From positions 1,798,001 to 1,862,000 of the forward strand of contig CAWESU010000001.1 in the NCBI GenBank assembly GCA_963811805.1: DNA of 64,000 nucleotides, given 5' to 3'. The DNA comes from DAHUXN01 sp963811805 (GTDB lineage Bacteria > Acidobacteriota > Terriglobia > Acidiferrales > UBA7541). Shown in pieces: positions 25,806-35,600 of the stretch; within the stretch, counting starts at the first letter, position 1, and the number at the start of each line of letters is the position of its first letter. Under the pieces are notes generated by a model. That model saw only the letters and a program-made list of their open reading frames with translations, made no database searches and had not been told where the DNA came from. The translations under genes were made by a program, and so were the position numbers.

Positions 25806-26819
25806 CTAAGGAGCCGCTCTGCGGGATAGAGGTGTTGTCCCGCAGATCTCATCCTTCGCGGCAGCACGTTGCACGCCCACTGAAGTCCGTGCGGTGCCTG
25901 CCTGCTTGGCCGGAACTCCTCTTCCCGTTGGTGCGGAGCCCAGATGCAGTCGAATCAGCGAAAGGAACGCTTCCATTGCGGGAGAGATCCACTTGTCTTT
26001 GTGCCAGACGACGATGGTATTCATCATGAGTTCGAATCCAGCCGACGGCAGGGCGACCAATTTTTTGCTGGAGAGCTCCCGGTCTACAACGATTTTCGGC
26101 AGGCAGGCGATACCCATTCCCAGAGCGGCGCACTCTTTGATCGCCTCCACGCTGGTGAATTCCATGACCGCTCTTGGCCGGACGTGTGAACGCGCCAAAG
26201 CCGCTTCCAGCTTTGATCTGTAGGCGCAACCCTGATCGGTGAGTAAGAAGGTATGCAAGCACAAATCCTCGGCCCCCACCGTCGCAAGTCGCAAGAGGGG
26301 GTGCTCGGGCTGCGCCGCCAGGACAAGCGGTTCGCGGCACAATACCTCGGCGTGAATTCCCGGGCTTTTGACCGCGTCATCGATAACAAGGCCCAGATCT
26401 AGGTCCCCATGTTCCAAGCAGGGAACGATCTCCATGGAGCTGACCCCGCGGAACACAAGCTCAACGTGCGGCCATCTTTCCCGAAAGACTTGAAGGACAG
26501 GGGGAAGCCGATAGGTGAGCACCGATTCGGGCATGCCGACCAACAAAGCTCCCGCCGGGCTCTCACCTGCTTTGGTCACGGTGGCGGCCTCCCGCACCAG
26601 GCGCAAGATGCGCTCAACGTAAGGTAACAGCGTCCGCCCCTGGGCCGTCAGCCGCACCTTTTGGCCCAACCTCTCAAATAGCTGAACTCCGAATTCCCGC
26701 TCCAAGGCACGAATCTGAACGCTGACGTTGGACTGAACGCAATGCACCCGCTTTGCGGTTCGCGTGAAGTTCAGCTCCTCGGCAAGCATTCCGAAAATTT
26801 GAAGCTGGCGCAGTTCCAT
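25806..26819 (-). CDS. LysR-family transcriptional regulator
   Basis: 337 residues from ATG 26819 with AGGAG upstream. The winged HTH is MELRQLQIFGMLAEELNFTR...HCVQSNVSVQIRALEREFGVQLFERL. The effector domain follows (LLVGMPESVLTYRLPPVLQVFRERWPHVEL and GDLDLGLVIDD). An extra C-terminal tail of about 45 residues, rich in Ala, Gly and Arg, exceeds the usual 300-residue length. It is divergent from an OsmC-family gene 181 bp away, a layout in which LysR regulators commonly control the divergent gene. The intergenic region carries an element repeated upstream of a TonB-dependent receptor. The inducer is unknown. Cysteines are present in the effector domain, but none can be matched confidently to OxyR. 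Confidence 0.92.
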   Translation of the reverse strand: MELRQLQIFGMLAEELNFTRTAKRVHCVQSNVSVQIRALEREFGVQLFERLGQKVRLTAQGRTLLPYVERILRLVREAATVTKAGESPAGALLVGMPESVLTYRLPPVLQVFRERWPHVELVFRGVSSMEIVPCLEHGDLDLGLVIDDAVKSPGIHAEVLCREPLVLAAQPEHPLLRLATVGAEDLCLHTFLLTDQGCAYRSKLEAALARSHVRPRAVMEFTSVEAIKECAALGMGIACLPKIVVDRELSSKKLVALPSAGFELMMNTIVVWHKDKWISPAMEAFLSLIRLHLGSAPTGRGVPAKQAGTARTSVGVQRAAAKDEICGTTPLSRRAAP

Positions 26820-26897
26820 GAGCAACTCCTCTCTGCTTGGCTGGTAACTAAGCGAAATCGCCGAGTAGACTGAGAACAACGCACCGTTTCCTAAGAA

Positions 26898-26933
26898 GCA
26901 TTGCTTTCATCTATCGAATTCATTGGACAGCTA
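26898..26933 (+). promoter_or_regulatory. Shared 36-bp upstream element, copy A (osmC side)
   Basis: Thirty of 36 positions match a second copy at 36279-36314 upstream of the TonB-dependent receptor, in the same orientation relative to the downstream gene. The core ATTCATTGGACAG is identical and is preceded by ATCTAT. TTGGAC may serve as a -35 with TTATAC (26949-26954) as -10, although the spacing of 20 is long. It ends 67 bp before the osmC start and is a candidate binding site for the divergent LysR regulator. Confidence 0.55.
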
Positions 26934-27000
26934 ACCCGGGCCGCGACATTATACCGGCCGACGCTCCGTCCATCAACCGGGCTAGTCGAAGGAGAAGTGC

Positions 27001-27426
27001 ATGGCGGAAATCAAAGCTACGGTTCACTACGGTGCAAACGGCTTTTTTGTCGGGATTGGTCCCGGCGGGCAGGCCTTGGTTATGGAGACCAATGGCGAAC
27101 GGAGTTCCGCGCCCAGTCCCATCGACTTGCTGCTGATCGCTGTCGGCGGTTGCATGGGTTCGGACGTAGTGGACATTCTGAAAAAGAAGCGCGAGCGCAT
27201 CACTGACTACCGCATTGAAGTGCATGGTGAACGTCGACAGGAGTTTCCTCGTAGTTATAAGAATATTCGTATTCACCACGTGGTGAAAGGCCCGAACCTT
27301 TCTGAGGGTTCGGTGAAACAGGCGGTTGAGCTTTCGAATTCCAAGTATTGCAGCGTAGCTGCAACCCTCAGGCCAACGGCCGAGATCTCGGTCACCTTCG
27401 ATGTCGTGCCGGATCGAGAGTCATAA
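27001..27426 (+). CDS. OsmC/Ohr-family protein (thiol peroxidase-like)
   Basis: 141 residues from ATG 27001 with GAAGGAGAA upstream. Family features are SPIDLLLIAVGGCMGSDVVDILKKKRE, carrying the first conserved cysteine on the long helix, and VELSNSKYCSVAATLRPTAEI with the second. These two cysteines form the peroxide-reactive pair of OsmC/Ohr proteins. Length and motif placement fit the YhfA-like OsmC subgroup rather than Ohr. It is cytoplasmic and likely detoxifies organic hydroperoxides or reactive sulfur. The divergent LysR gene suggests redox-responsive control, which is inferred from context. Confidence 0.9.
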   Translation: MAEIKATVHYGANGFFVGIGPGGQALVMETNGERSSAPSPIDLLLIAVGGCMGSDVVDILKKKRERITDYRIEVHGERRQEFPRSYKNIRIHHVVKGPNLSEGSVKQAVELSNSKYCSVAATLRPTAEISVTFDVVPDRES

Positions 27427-27501
27427 GGACTCACGTATGATTCCGCCAGGAGGTCGAAGCGCGTGCGACATCCAGAGAATTTGCCGCACTCCATCGGCAA
27501 A

Positions 27502-27757
27502 ATGACTTTTCGACAGGCTTTTTCGCGCAGGGGCGTTGGTCTGAGCAGCCGACCCATTCTGTTTGCTTTTCTCCTGACGTTTAGCACAGCGCCTGTCTCC
27601 CGCGGTTACCGTCGATCACGGAGCACGCGATCCATCCGTTTTGCCAGACGGCGCCTCCATTGTTGTTAGCGTGCTGGGAAAGATATGTCTGGTACCTGCG
27701 GCCGGCGGCGATGGCGAGGGGATCATCAAGGATGGTCAGATCGTTTTTCGCAAATAG
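27502..27757 (+). pseudogene. Remnant of a secreted TolB-like propeller protein
   Basis: A signal-peptide-like start (MTFRQAFSRRGVGLSS then ILFAFLLTFSTAPVS) from ATG 27502 goes out of frame. In the next frame the text continues VTVDHGARDPSVLPDGAS then IVVSVLGKICLVPAAGGDGEG, ending at TAG 27755-27757. The PSV-PDG-SIVVSVLGKI-LVPAAGGD pattern is that of the first blade of TolB/WD40-like propellers, often fused to amidohydrolases. Nothing of the remaining protein is seen before the next gene at 27790. Frameshift plus truncation mean it is not functional. Confidence 0.6.
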
Positions 27758-27789
27758 TTCGGACTGTCGAGAATCTTGGAGGGAGGTTT

Positions 27790-29187
27790 ATGAACAAGCG
27801 GCTCTTAAGCTCTATCGGCGCGCTCGCTTCTCTGGTCATTTTAGCCTTTTCGGTGCGAGCGGCGAACCGATCCTACTACGGGGCCGCCATTGGCGCGGCA
27901 CACTGGATCGAAATGAACAGTATGCAAAAGAACCAGGGAATTGTTTGGGCTTCTAACCCTGATGACCCGAAAACAGTTAATACTACTCTTTTTGCCGGAA
28001 CTCCCGGCCCCATTCTGTTTCTTCTGGAGACCTTCCGTTATACCGGCAACCGAACATATCTCGACAAAGCGCGGCAAGGTGGTGACGCTCTTCTGGCTTC
28101 CATCTCCCAGAATGATGACACCGGCTTGTATACCGGTCTCGCCGGTTCAGGTTTCACTCTAGGTGAAGCGTACCTCATCACACACGACAGGCGCTACAAC
28201 GAAGGAGCCCTCCAATGCGTCCGCTGGATCGAGGCGAAGGCGGTGAAGACCTCGTATGGGGCCAAATGGAACGATGCTACGGACATCATTAGTGGCGCGA
28301 GTGGAACAGGTCTGTTCTTGCTGTGGGCTGCTGATCACCTCGATGCGCCGGGGGCGCGAGAGCTGGCGATTCGTGTCGGAGAAAATCTGGCGGCCATGGG
28401 CGAGCAGGAACCGGGCGGGGGGCTTAAGTGGATGATGGATAAGTCCTACCCTTTTGAGATGCCCAACTTTTGTCACGGTACCGCTGGCGTCGCTTACTTC
28501 CTGGCCACGCTTTATCAGACGACGGGCCGCAAGGAATTCCTGAACGCCGCGCTTGGCGGCGCCAACTACCTAATCTCGATCGCCAATGTCACCGACCGAT
28601 ACTTCCTTGTTTATCACGACAACAAGAACAATCATCTTTTTTATCTGGACTGGGCCCATGGCCCCGCCGGCACAGCTGGACTCTTCTATCGCCTGTACCA
28701 GATCACGAAAGACCCCCAATGGATGGCTTTGGTGGAAAAGTGCGCTGCGGCGGTTGGCGTTTTCGGAGGCCCGGAGAAAGCATTCACCACCATACCGCCT
28801 GGATCAGCCCCAACCCTGACGGTTTGGCGGGATGGCAAGCCAAAAGAGGTCGCCAATCCCGGCGTGTGGCGCAACGATAGCATTTGCGACGGCATCGCCG
28901 GGGAATCGGAGTTCTTCTACAACGTTTATCTGGTCTCTCATAACCGCAAATGGCTCAAGATCGCTCAGGAGGGCAGTAACCAGCTCTTGACGCTTGCCGA
29001 CGTGACAAACGGCACTTACCGCTGGGTGCAGGTAGAGACATTTGTTCAGCCTGATTTTGCCATCGCGCAAACCAGCTATATGCAAGGGGCTTCAGGTATC
29101 GGCATGTGGCTGCTCCATTTCAGCGCAGCGCTTTCAGGACAACGGCGCCCGGTCATTACTTTTCCTGATAATCCGTTTACTTATTGA
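27790..29187 (+). CDS. Secreted LanC-like (lanthionine synthetase C-like) alpha/alpha-barrel protein
   Basis: 465 residues from ATG 27790 with GGGAGG upstream. Residues 1-25 form a signal peptide (LLSSIGALASLVILAFSVRA). The rest shows six GxxG barrel repeats of the LanC fold: GLAGSGFTLGEAYLI (116), GASGTGLFLLWA (169), CHGTAGVAYFLATLY (228), HGPAGTAGLFYRLYQ (290), CDGIAGESEFFYNVY (366) and QGASGIGMWLLH (432). Cys228, His229, His290 and Cys366 lie in the repeat turns where LanC enzymes place their zinc ligands, though in a different order from NisC. No lanthipeptide precursor, LanB or LanM gene is in the window. Extracytoplasmic location is unusual for LanC, which is normally cytosolic. It could instead be a glycan-active barrel. 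The function is unknown. Confidence 0.8.
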   Translation: MNKRLLSSIGALASLVILAFSVRAANRSYYGAAIGAAHWIEMNSMQKNQGIVWASNPDDPKTVNTTLFAGTPGPILFLLETFRYTGNRTYLDKARQGGDALLASISQNDDTGLYTGLAGSGFTLGEAYLITHDRRYNEGALQCVRWIEAKAVKTSYGAKWNDATDIISGASGTGLFLLWAADHLDAPGARELAIRVGENLAAMGEQEPGGGLKWMMDKSYPFEMPNFCHGTAGVAYFLATLYQTTGRKEFLNAALGGANYLISIANVTDRYFLVYHDNKNNHLFYLDWAHGPAGTAGLFYRLYQITKDPQWMALVEKCAAAVGVFGGPEKAFTTIPPGSAPTLTVWRDGKPKEVANPGVWRNDSICDGIAGESEFFYNVYLVSHNRKWLKIAQEGSNQLLTLADVTNGTYRWVQVETFVQPDFAIAQTSYMQGASGIGMWLLHFSAALSGQRRPVITFPDNPFTY

Positions 29188-29292
29188 GGAACGGCGTCCC
29201 TAATGCTCAAATTGTTGGGGCGATAGGCCTAGTCGGGAAGAAGGAAGGCATACTGCTCGCTCGCGTCTACACCGGCAAGGCCATGGCAGGAC

Positions 29293-32200
29293 TTATCGAT
29301 CTTTTGCTTTGGAGATTGCAAAAGGAGACACGGCCGGTACGTTGTTCCGCCGGATCAGTTGGTTCAGCTGACGCAGACTCGTGTTCTTGATTTCTTGCCA
29401 GTTGTGGAGGTCCGCATTGAGCTGTTGGCTGAGCTGCTCATAGACATTATAAAAGGGTTGGCCTGGTGCGCCGTCTCCCGCCCCGGTGAACATGAACAGC
29501 CAGTTCAGCTGGTCGTCCAGTGCCGGCGAATAATTGAGCGAATAACGGTCTCCCTCGACCTTCCATCCAGTGATGGCTTTCTCCGCATCCGTGGTTTTTG
29601 CATTGAGCTCATCGATGGCCTCAGTGACCTGCTCCGGTGCACCGTCAGCGGCGACTCGCTTGCGCAGTGCCGACAATTGTGTGCGCACTTGGTTCATCTC
29701 CACGACGGCTTCATGGACTCGCTCTAGCCCGTCACGGATCTTCATCTGGAACGCAAACTCCGTTTGCAAATCAGCGATGGACACATCTACGCGGGGGTCT
29801 TCGCGAACGACTAGAGGCTGATCTTGGGACTTCCCATTTAGCGTGAGCCGAATCGTATAATTCCCGGGGATCACAGCCGGTTCGGGAATTTCCATTTGCC
29901 CCTGGCCGCTCTCGGGCCCGGAGTAGAGGAGGTCCCAAACGAAGCGGTTCAAACCCGCGTGGACGGTGGGCTCGTTTGGGTACTCCTCGCCGTCGACCGC
30001 TTCGACGGCGCCCGAGCTGATGAGCACCTGTTTTTCGTTGCCATTTTGCTGAGCAGACGCTTTCGCGACAAACTCTCGGATGACGTCACCTTTGCCATTA
30101 AGTATCTCGAAATGAATCGGCGCGCTCGGCGCTTCGGGCAGGTAATAGTCGAGAATGGCGCCGGGCGGAGGATTCTGGCCAGCCTGTGGACTACTCGGCG
30201 CTCCCGAGGAAGTGGTCGCATAGAAATTGTTTCCCCGTACGCGGTAGGCGGACTCCGGCCGATAGAGATAAAAACTGCCGGCCTGAAGGGCCGCGGTGGT
30301 CTGGCGCAAAGGGCTCACGTCATCGAGAACCCAAAAAGCGCGGCCGTGTGTCGCCACCGCCAGGTCATCCCCATGAACGGTGAGATCGTAGACGGGCGTG
30401 GTTGGGAGATTAAGCTGAAGAGATTGCCAGTGGGCTCCGTCATCGAATGAGACATAAATCCCCGCCTCCGTCCCGGCATAAAGCAGCCCCTCTCTTTTGG
30501 AGTCTTCGCGCACCGCATGAACATAGCAGTTGGGTGGCAATCCATCATTAATCTCGGTCCACGTCTTCCCGAAATCGTTGGTGCGAAAGATGTACGGCTT
30601 AAAATCATCGAGGCGATGCGCATCAACGGCTGCGTAGGCGGTGCCGAGTGAGAACGGGGAAGCCTCGATGGTGCTGACCATGCTCCATTCCGGCATTCCT
30701 TTCGGCGTCACGTTTTCCCAACTGCTCCGGCCGTTGCGGGTCAGTTGAATCAATCCGTCGTCGGTGCCCACCCAGATCAGCCCCGATTGGAGCGGCGACT
30801 CGGCAAGAGTGGAGATCATGTCGAAGTATTCGACGGTAGTGTTGTCCTGGGTAATTGGACCTCCCGAAGAGTCCTGTTTCGACCTGTCGTTTCGAGTCAG
30901 GTCCGGGCTGATCACGCTCCAGGCCTTTCCTTCGTCCGTTGTTTTGAGCACGACCTGCGCCCCGATGTATAGCGTGTGCGGATCGTGCGGAGAGATCAGC
31001 ATGGGCGCAGTCCACCCAAATCGATACGGAGTGTCCTTGGCGGGTAAGTTGAGCTCATTGAGCGGCCATGGCGAAATGTCGCGGGACTGCCCCGCTTTCT
31101 TGTCGAACCTCGTGAACGCGCTGTAGAGGCTGCCGGCATAGACGACATTGGGATCAAGCGGCGAGGGCAGGACGAACCCGCTCTCTCCCCCGCCGACCGA
31201 GTACCAATCGGTCTGTCCGATGAGATCGCTGTCGCTCCGGCTCGCGATGGCCACAGTTCCGCGGTCCTGCGGCGAGCCATACAAGTAATAGTTGAAGCGA
31301 TTGTCTGTTGCAATGCGGTAAAACTGGCCGGTAGGTTGATTGTCCTCCGTTGTCCAGCTCCTACCATCATCGATCGAAATCGTGGCGCCGCCGTCGTTCC
31401 CGACAATCATTCGTCTGGGATTTCCAGGATCGATCCACAGGGCGTGGTAGTCTCCATGCGGAGTATCAATGGGTGAAAAGGTTTTGCCGCCGTCGATTGA
31501 GCGCAACGCGCCGAAGCTAAAAACGTAGACCTCGTCGGGGTCCTTGGGACCGGCGAAAATGTGCGAGTAATACCACGGGCGTCCCCGCAGATCCCAGCTC
31601 GCATTCACCAAAGTCCAGTTCGCTCCTCCGTCATCGGACCGGTATAGGCCTCCGTTTTTCGCCTCGACGATGGCGTACACCTGGCTTGAATCCGACGCGA
31701 CGCTGACCCCGATCCGGCCGAGAACGCCCTCCGGGAAACCGTGCCCCAGAATCTCCGTCCAACTGTTGCCTCCATCGGTCGACTTATAGAGCCCACTGCC
31801 TGGTCCGCCACTCACTAGGCTCCAAGGGGTCCGTCTCACTTGCCAAAGAACAGCGAAGAGCACGCGCCGGTTACTGGGATCCATGGCAATATCGATCGCG
31901 CCCGTATTCTCGTTTTGAAAAAGTACTTTTTGCCAAGTTTTCCCGGCGTCAACGGATCGGAAGACTCCACGCTCGGCATTGGGTCCGTACAGCGAACCCA
32001 AAGCCGCGACATAAATCGTGTTCGGATTCTGCGGATCGATGATGATCTTGCTAATGTGCCGAGTCTCATCAAGTCCAAGGTGAATCCAGCTCTTGCCTCC
32101 GTCGGTGGACTTGTAAACTCCGTCGCCGTACGACATATCGCCGCGAGGACATGCCTCCCCGGTGCCGACATAAATTACATTTGGATCGGAAGGATCAACC

Positions 32201-32493
32201 GCAATTGCGCCGATTGAGGAGACCGGCTCATTTTCGAAAAGCGGAAGCCATGTGTGGCCCCCGTCGCTTGTCTTCCAAACGCCCCCTGCCACCGCACCAA
32301 AGTAGTAGACAAGTGGATTGCCAGGGATGCCCGCCACTGCTTCAACTCGGCCGCCACGGAAAGGTCCGACCAAGCGCCACCGCATGCCTTGATAAAGGCT
32401 TTGCGACAGCGCCCGGGCGGTCAGCGAACCGACTATAAGAAATGAGGAAAGCAGGAATGCCGCCATCCACCCCCAACTTCTGCGGCTCGTCAT
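29293..32493 (-). CDS. Sortilin/VPS10-like BNR-repeat exported protein
   Basis: 1066 residues from ATG 32493 with AAGGAGG upstream. A signal peptide (MAAFLLSSFLIVGSLTARALS) is followed by a ten-bladed-type propeller made of BNR/Asp-box repeats: KTSDGGHTWLPL, KSTDGGKSWIHL, RSVDAGKTWQKV, KSTDGGNSWTEI, RSDDGGANWTLV, RSIDGGKTFSPI, KTTDEGKAWSVI and FRTNDFGKTWTEI. The C-terminal 350 residues carry a beta-sandwich (GLNRFVWDLLY...GNYTIRLTLNGKSQDQPLVV) and a helical end with a coiled coil. This family is abundant in Acidobacteriota and often annotated as glycosyl hydrolase, but no sialidase catalytic set was recognised. It is probably a large periplasmic or surface protein. It converges with the LanC-like gene. 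Confidence 0.88.
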   Translation of the reverse strand: MTSRRSWGWMAAFLLSSFLIVGSLTARALSQSLYQGMRWRLVGPFRGGRVEAVAGIPGNPLVYYFGAVAGGVWKTSDGGHTWLPLFENEPVSSIGAIAVDPSDPNVIYVGTGEACPRGDMSYGDGVYKSTDGGKSWIHLGLDETRHISKIIIDPQNPNTIYVAALGSLYGPNAERGVFRSVDAGKTWQKVLFQNENTGAIDIAMDPSNRRVLFAVLWQVRRTPWSLVSGGPGSGLYKSTDGGNSWTEILGHGFPEGVLGRIGVSVASDSSQVYAIVEAKNGGLYRSDDGGANWTLVNASWDLRGRPWYYSHIFAGPKDPDEVYVFSFGALRSIDGGKTFSPIDTPHGDYHALWIDPGNPRRMIVGNDGGATISIDDGRSWTTEDNQPTGQFYRIATDNRFNYYLYGSPQDRGTVAIASRSDSDLIGQTDWYSVGGGESGFVLPSPLDPNVVYAGSLYSAFTRFDKKAGQSRDISPWPLNELNLPAKDTPYRFGWTAPMLISPHDPHTLYIGAQVVLKTTDEGKAWSVISPDLTRNDRSKQDSSGGPITQDNTTVEYFDMISTLAESPLQSGLIWVGTDDGLIQLTRNGRSSWENVTPKGMPEWSMVSTIEASPFSLGTAYAAVDAHRLDDFKPYIFRTNDFGKTWTEINDGLPPNCYVHAVREDSKREGLLYAGTEAGIYVSFDDGAHWQSLQLNLPTTPVYDLTVHGDDLAVATHGRAFWVLDDVSPLRQTTAALQAGSFYLYRPESAYRVRGNNFYATTSSGAPSSPQAGQNPPPGAILDYYLPEAPSAPIHFEILNGKGDVIREFVAKASAQQNGNEKQVLISSGAVEAVDGEEYPNEPTVHAGLNRFVWDLLYSGPESGQGQMEIPEPAVIPGNYTIRLTLNGKSQDQPLVVREDPRVDVSIADLQTEFAFQMKIRDGLERVHEAVVEMNQVRTQLSALRKRVAADGAPEQVTEAIDELNAKTTDAEKAITGWKVEGDRYSLNYSPALDDQLNWLFMFTGAGDGAPGQPFYNVYEQLSQQLNADLHNWQEIKNTSLRQLNQLIRRNNVPAVSPFAISKAKDR

Positions 32494-32613
32494 TTTTTTC
32501 CTCCTTGTCTGTCCCCCCTGACCTTTGGTGAGAGCAGCGGACGCTACGGATAACACACACGCGCAATGAATCCGCTACAGGAAAACAGTCTTGGTCTTGG
32601 CCCTCGGCTTGAC

Positions 32614-35600
32614 TCACCAGTTCAAGCGAAGGGCCATCTGGAGCTGGCGGCCGGTGTGATCCGTGGTGCTGGAGATTTCACCAAAGCCGGGGAATCCCTG
32701 ATAGGCATCCGGGGCAGCGAAAATCGGCGTGTTGAAGACCTTGAACGCCTCGGCGCGGAACTGCAAGTTCCTTCCTTCCCCCCAAAAGTTAAAAGGAAAG
32801 GTCTTAGTGAGAGCCATGTCCCAGCGAGTCTGGAAGGGATCAAAGAAAGCGCCGCGTGTTGAATGTCCCTGCAAGTATCCGATGGCGTTCGGATTGTTTG
32901 GATCCACCTCATAAGTCTGGTTGCCGGGGCCCTCGAACGTGGACAACGGGCCGAAAGTCTGCCCGCTGGTGAGAGCCGTTGTAGTGGTCGCGCAGGAAGC
33001 GTTCAGGTAGTCCTGAGTATGCGTGCTGACGTTGCCGCCGGTGGTGAGCTTGCAGCCCGGAAGGACCACGCCGAAACCGTCGGTGCCCGAAAAAGACAAG
33101 CCGGTGAACTGGTCCACTTCGTCGGCAGTACCGGATTGCAACGTGGTGAGGCCGGAGAAGGCCCAATTGCTGGTCACGGGTGTGAACCAAGCGAGTTTTG
33201 GGCTGGGCAGATTGTAAACGTAAGAGAGCACGAGGCGGTGGGGAATATCGAAATTGGAGAGTCCCTTGTCCAAGGACGGCAGAAACTGGTTTCCGGTGGC
33301 GCCAACAGTGGGCTCGAATCCCGCCTGGGCCTCGACATCGTCGATTGCCTTCGAGAACGTGTAGGCGGCCTTGAGGTAGAGGCCGCGGGAGAACTGATGA
33401 CTTACGGTCACCAGAAGAGCGTCGTAATAAGAAGCACCGGCGTCGGTGAATTCAAATAACCCGCCGGAATTGATGCCCACGACCGGCACGCGCGACTCGC
33501 GATTTTGCGCGGAGTTTACATCCAGACCGAATGGGCCGGGATTGTTGGCATTGCGAAGCAAGGCATTGTTCAGCGATTGAGCATCCTCGAGATGCACGCC
33601 GTGTGATCCTAGGTAGCCGACTTCCATCATCCACCCGTGCAGGAATTCATACTGGGTGGTGAGATTGAACTGCTCGGTGTAGGGCGGACGATCGCCGCGG
33701 TCCAGCGCGGAGACGAACAACTGTGGCGCGCTGAAATTTGGCGAGCCGTCGGAATTGAGCGAAGTGAGCTGTGGGAACGAGGGGAAAATAGGAAACTGGC
33801 TTGGCAGAGGCAACGTGGGGAACGGATTGGCAAGCATCTGCGTTTGAGGCGTGGTGAGGGAATTGACGAATGCCGTGCTCAGAGAAAAAGGAGGGTTGCT
33901 TTCCGTCTGGAGCGACTCGAATGGCCCGATGCGGCTGTAGTACATTCCGAAACCACCGCGGACCGCCAGCTTGCCATTGCCGAGCACGTCATAGCCGAAG
34001 CCGAGGCGAGGTCCGAAATCCTTCATGGGTTGATTAAGATAGGTGGAGTTGGAGACACCGGGTGTGCCGAATTGTTTGTTGCTCGCGGGTATGACGAAGC
34101 CGTCCTGCAAGCCGGGACCGCCCATCTGCATGGTCAATGGAGTGAGCAGAGACGGGTCAAAATTCGAGATCTCGCCATGCTTTTCGGTGATATTTCCGAG
34201 GTAGTCCCAGCGGATACCAAGATTCAAGGTCAAGCGCGAAGTGACGCGGTAGTCATCCTGGCCGAAAACCGCGAAGTCGTGAGCACGATACTCGAAATCC
34301 GTCAGACCGCTGGAAATGGAAGCGTCCGCAGGAGAGCCGACGAGGAAGCTACGAATGGACAGGTCGGCGTTGGCGTCCGCGGGGGGGCCGTAGACGGTAT
34401 CGGCATCCACATTGCTAAAAGACAGCGTCCCGGGATCCAATGGGCTGCCGAAATTGAATTGCTGGGTACGAGCCTCGAAACCCATGCGCCAGGTGTGAGG
34501 GCCGTGCACGTAGGAAACCATGTCGCGAAAATCCTCTGATTCGTTGCGCTGGGTCTCACCAACGCTGGCTGACGCACCGCAACAGCCCAATTGATCCGAG
34601 AAGGCAAAGTTGGGACCTCGCGTGATGACCGACGAATTGAAGCGGGTGATGCCGAGCTGGCTGATGGTTACGGGATTAATCGCGCCAATGTCGCGTTTGT
34701 TATAGGTGTAGCCGACGGTGATTTCGTTTAGCAAATCGGGCTTGATGGTTTGGACGTCATGAACGGATAAGGTTTGGTTGCCGAGAAGATAATCGTAAGG
34801 CTGCCCCAGAGTGCCGTTGGCCCCGCCGGTGTTGGTGTAGGTGTCAGGATTGGCGAAATAGCTGACCGCGAAGGCGTTGGCGACGCCGCCGATATTGAAC
34901 TCGTGATCGATCCGGCCGTTGTACTGGTTACTGTTGATTTGGACCGGGGCGGAAAAAGAGAATGAGCCGAGCTCACCGGGCAAATTGAACCCAGGCTGCC
35001 CTGTGGGACTTCCGCTTGGGAAAAGCATGCCGTGGTAGGGCCCAGGTGCATTCAATACATTAATGGCGACGGGGTCGATGGCGCCAACGGGAAGATTGTA
35101 CAGCGCAGCCATGGAAGCGGCCGTGCGCTGCGCAGGAAGGATCGGTATCAATCCTGAAATGCCGCCGGCGATGCCGTTTCGCTGACGCTGGCCCTCATAA
35201 TTGAAGAACCAGAAAGTCTTACTGAGTTTAGGGACCGGGCCGCCCACGGATCCGCCGAATTGATTCTGAATCAACACCGGACGAGGCGTACCATCCGCGT
35301 TGAAGAAAAAGTCGTTCGCATTCATGTCCGTATTGCGGAGGAATTCGTAAACCGTTGCGTGGTACTTGCTGGTTCCACTGCGGGTGACGAGAAGAATATT
35401 GCCGCCGCCGCTGAACCCCGTGGTCGCATCGTAGAGGCTGGTTTCCGTGCGAAATTCCTGCACAGCATCGGGATTGGGCACGGGAATGATGCCATTACCG
35501 AGGGTGTGAAATTCGAAGTTGTTGGCGTCAATTCCGTTGACCATGTAATTGTTGGACGTGGCACGATTGCCGCCGACGAAGATGGCTTCCGCTCCTTGCA

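Noticed and set aside
27790..29187. A lanthipeptide biosynthesis cluster around the LanC-like gene
   Set aside because: No precursor peptide, dehydratase or exporter is adjacent, and the protein is exported.
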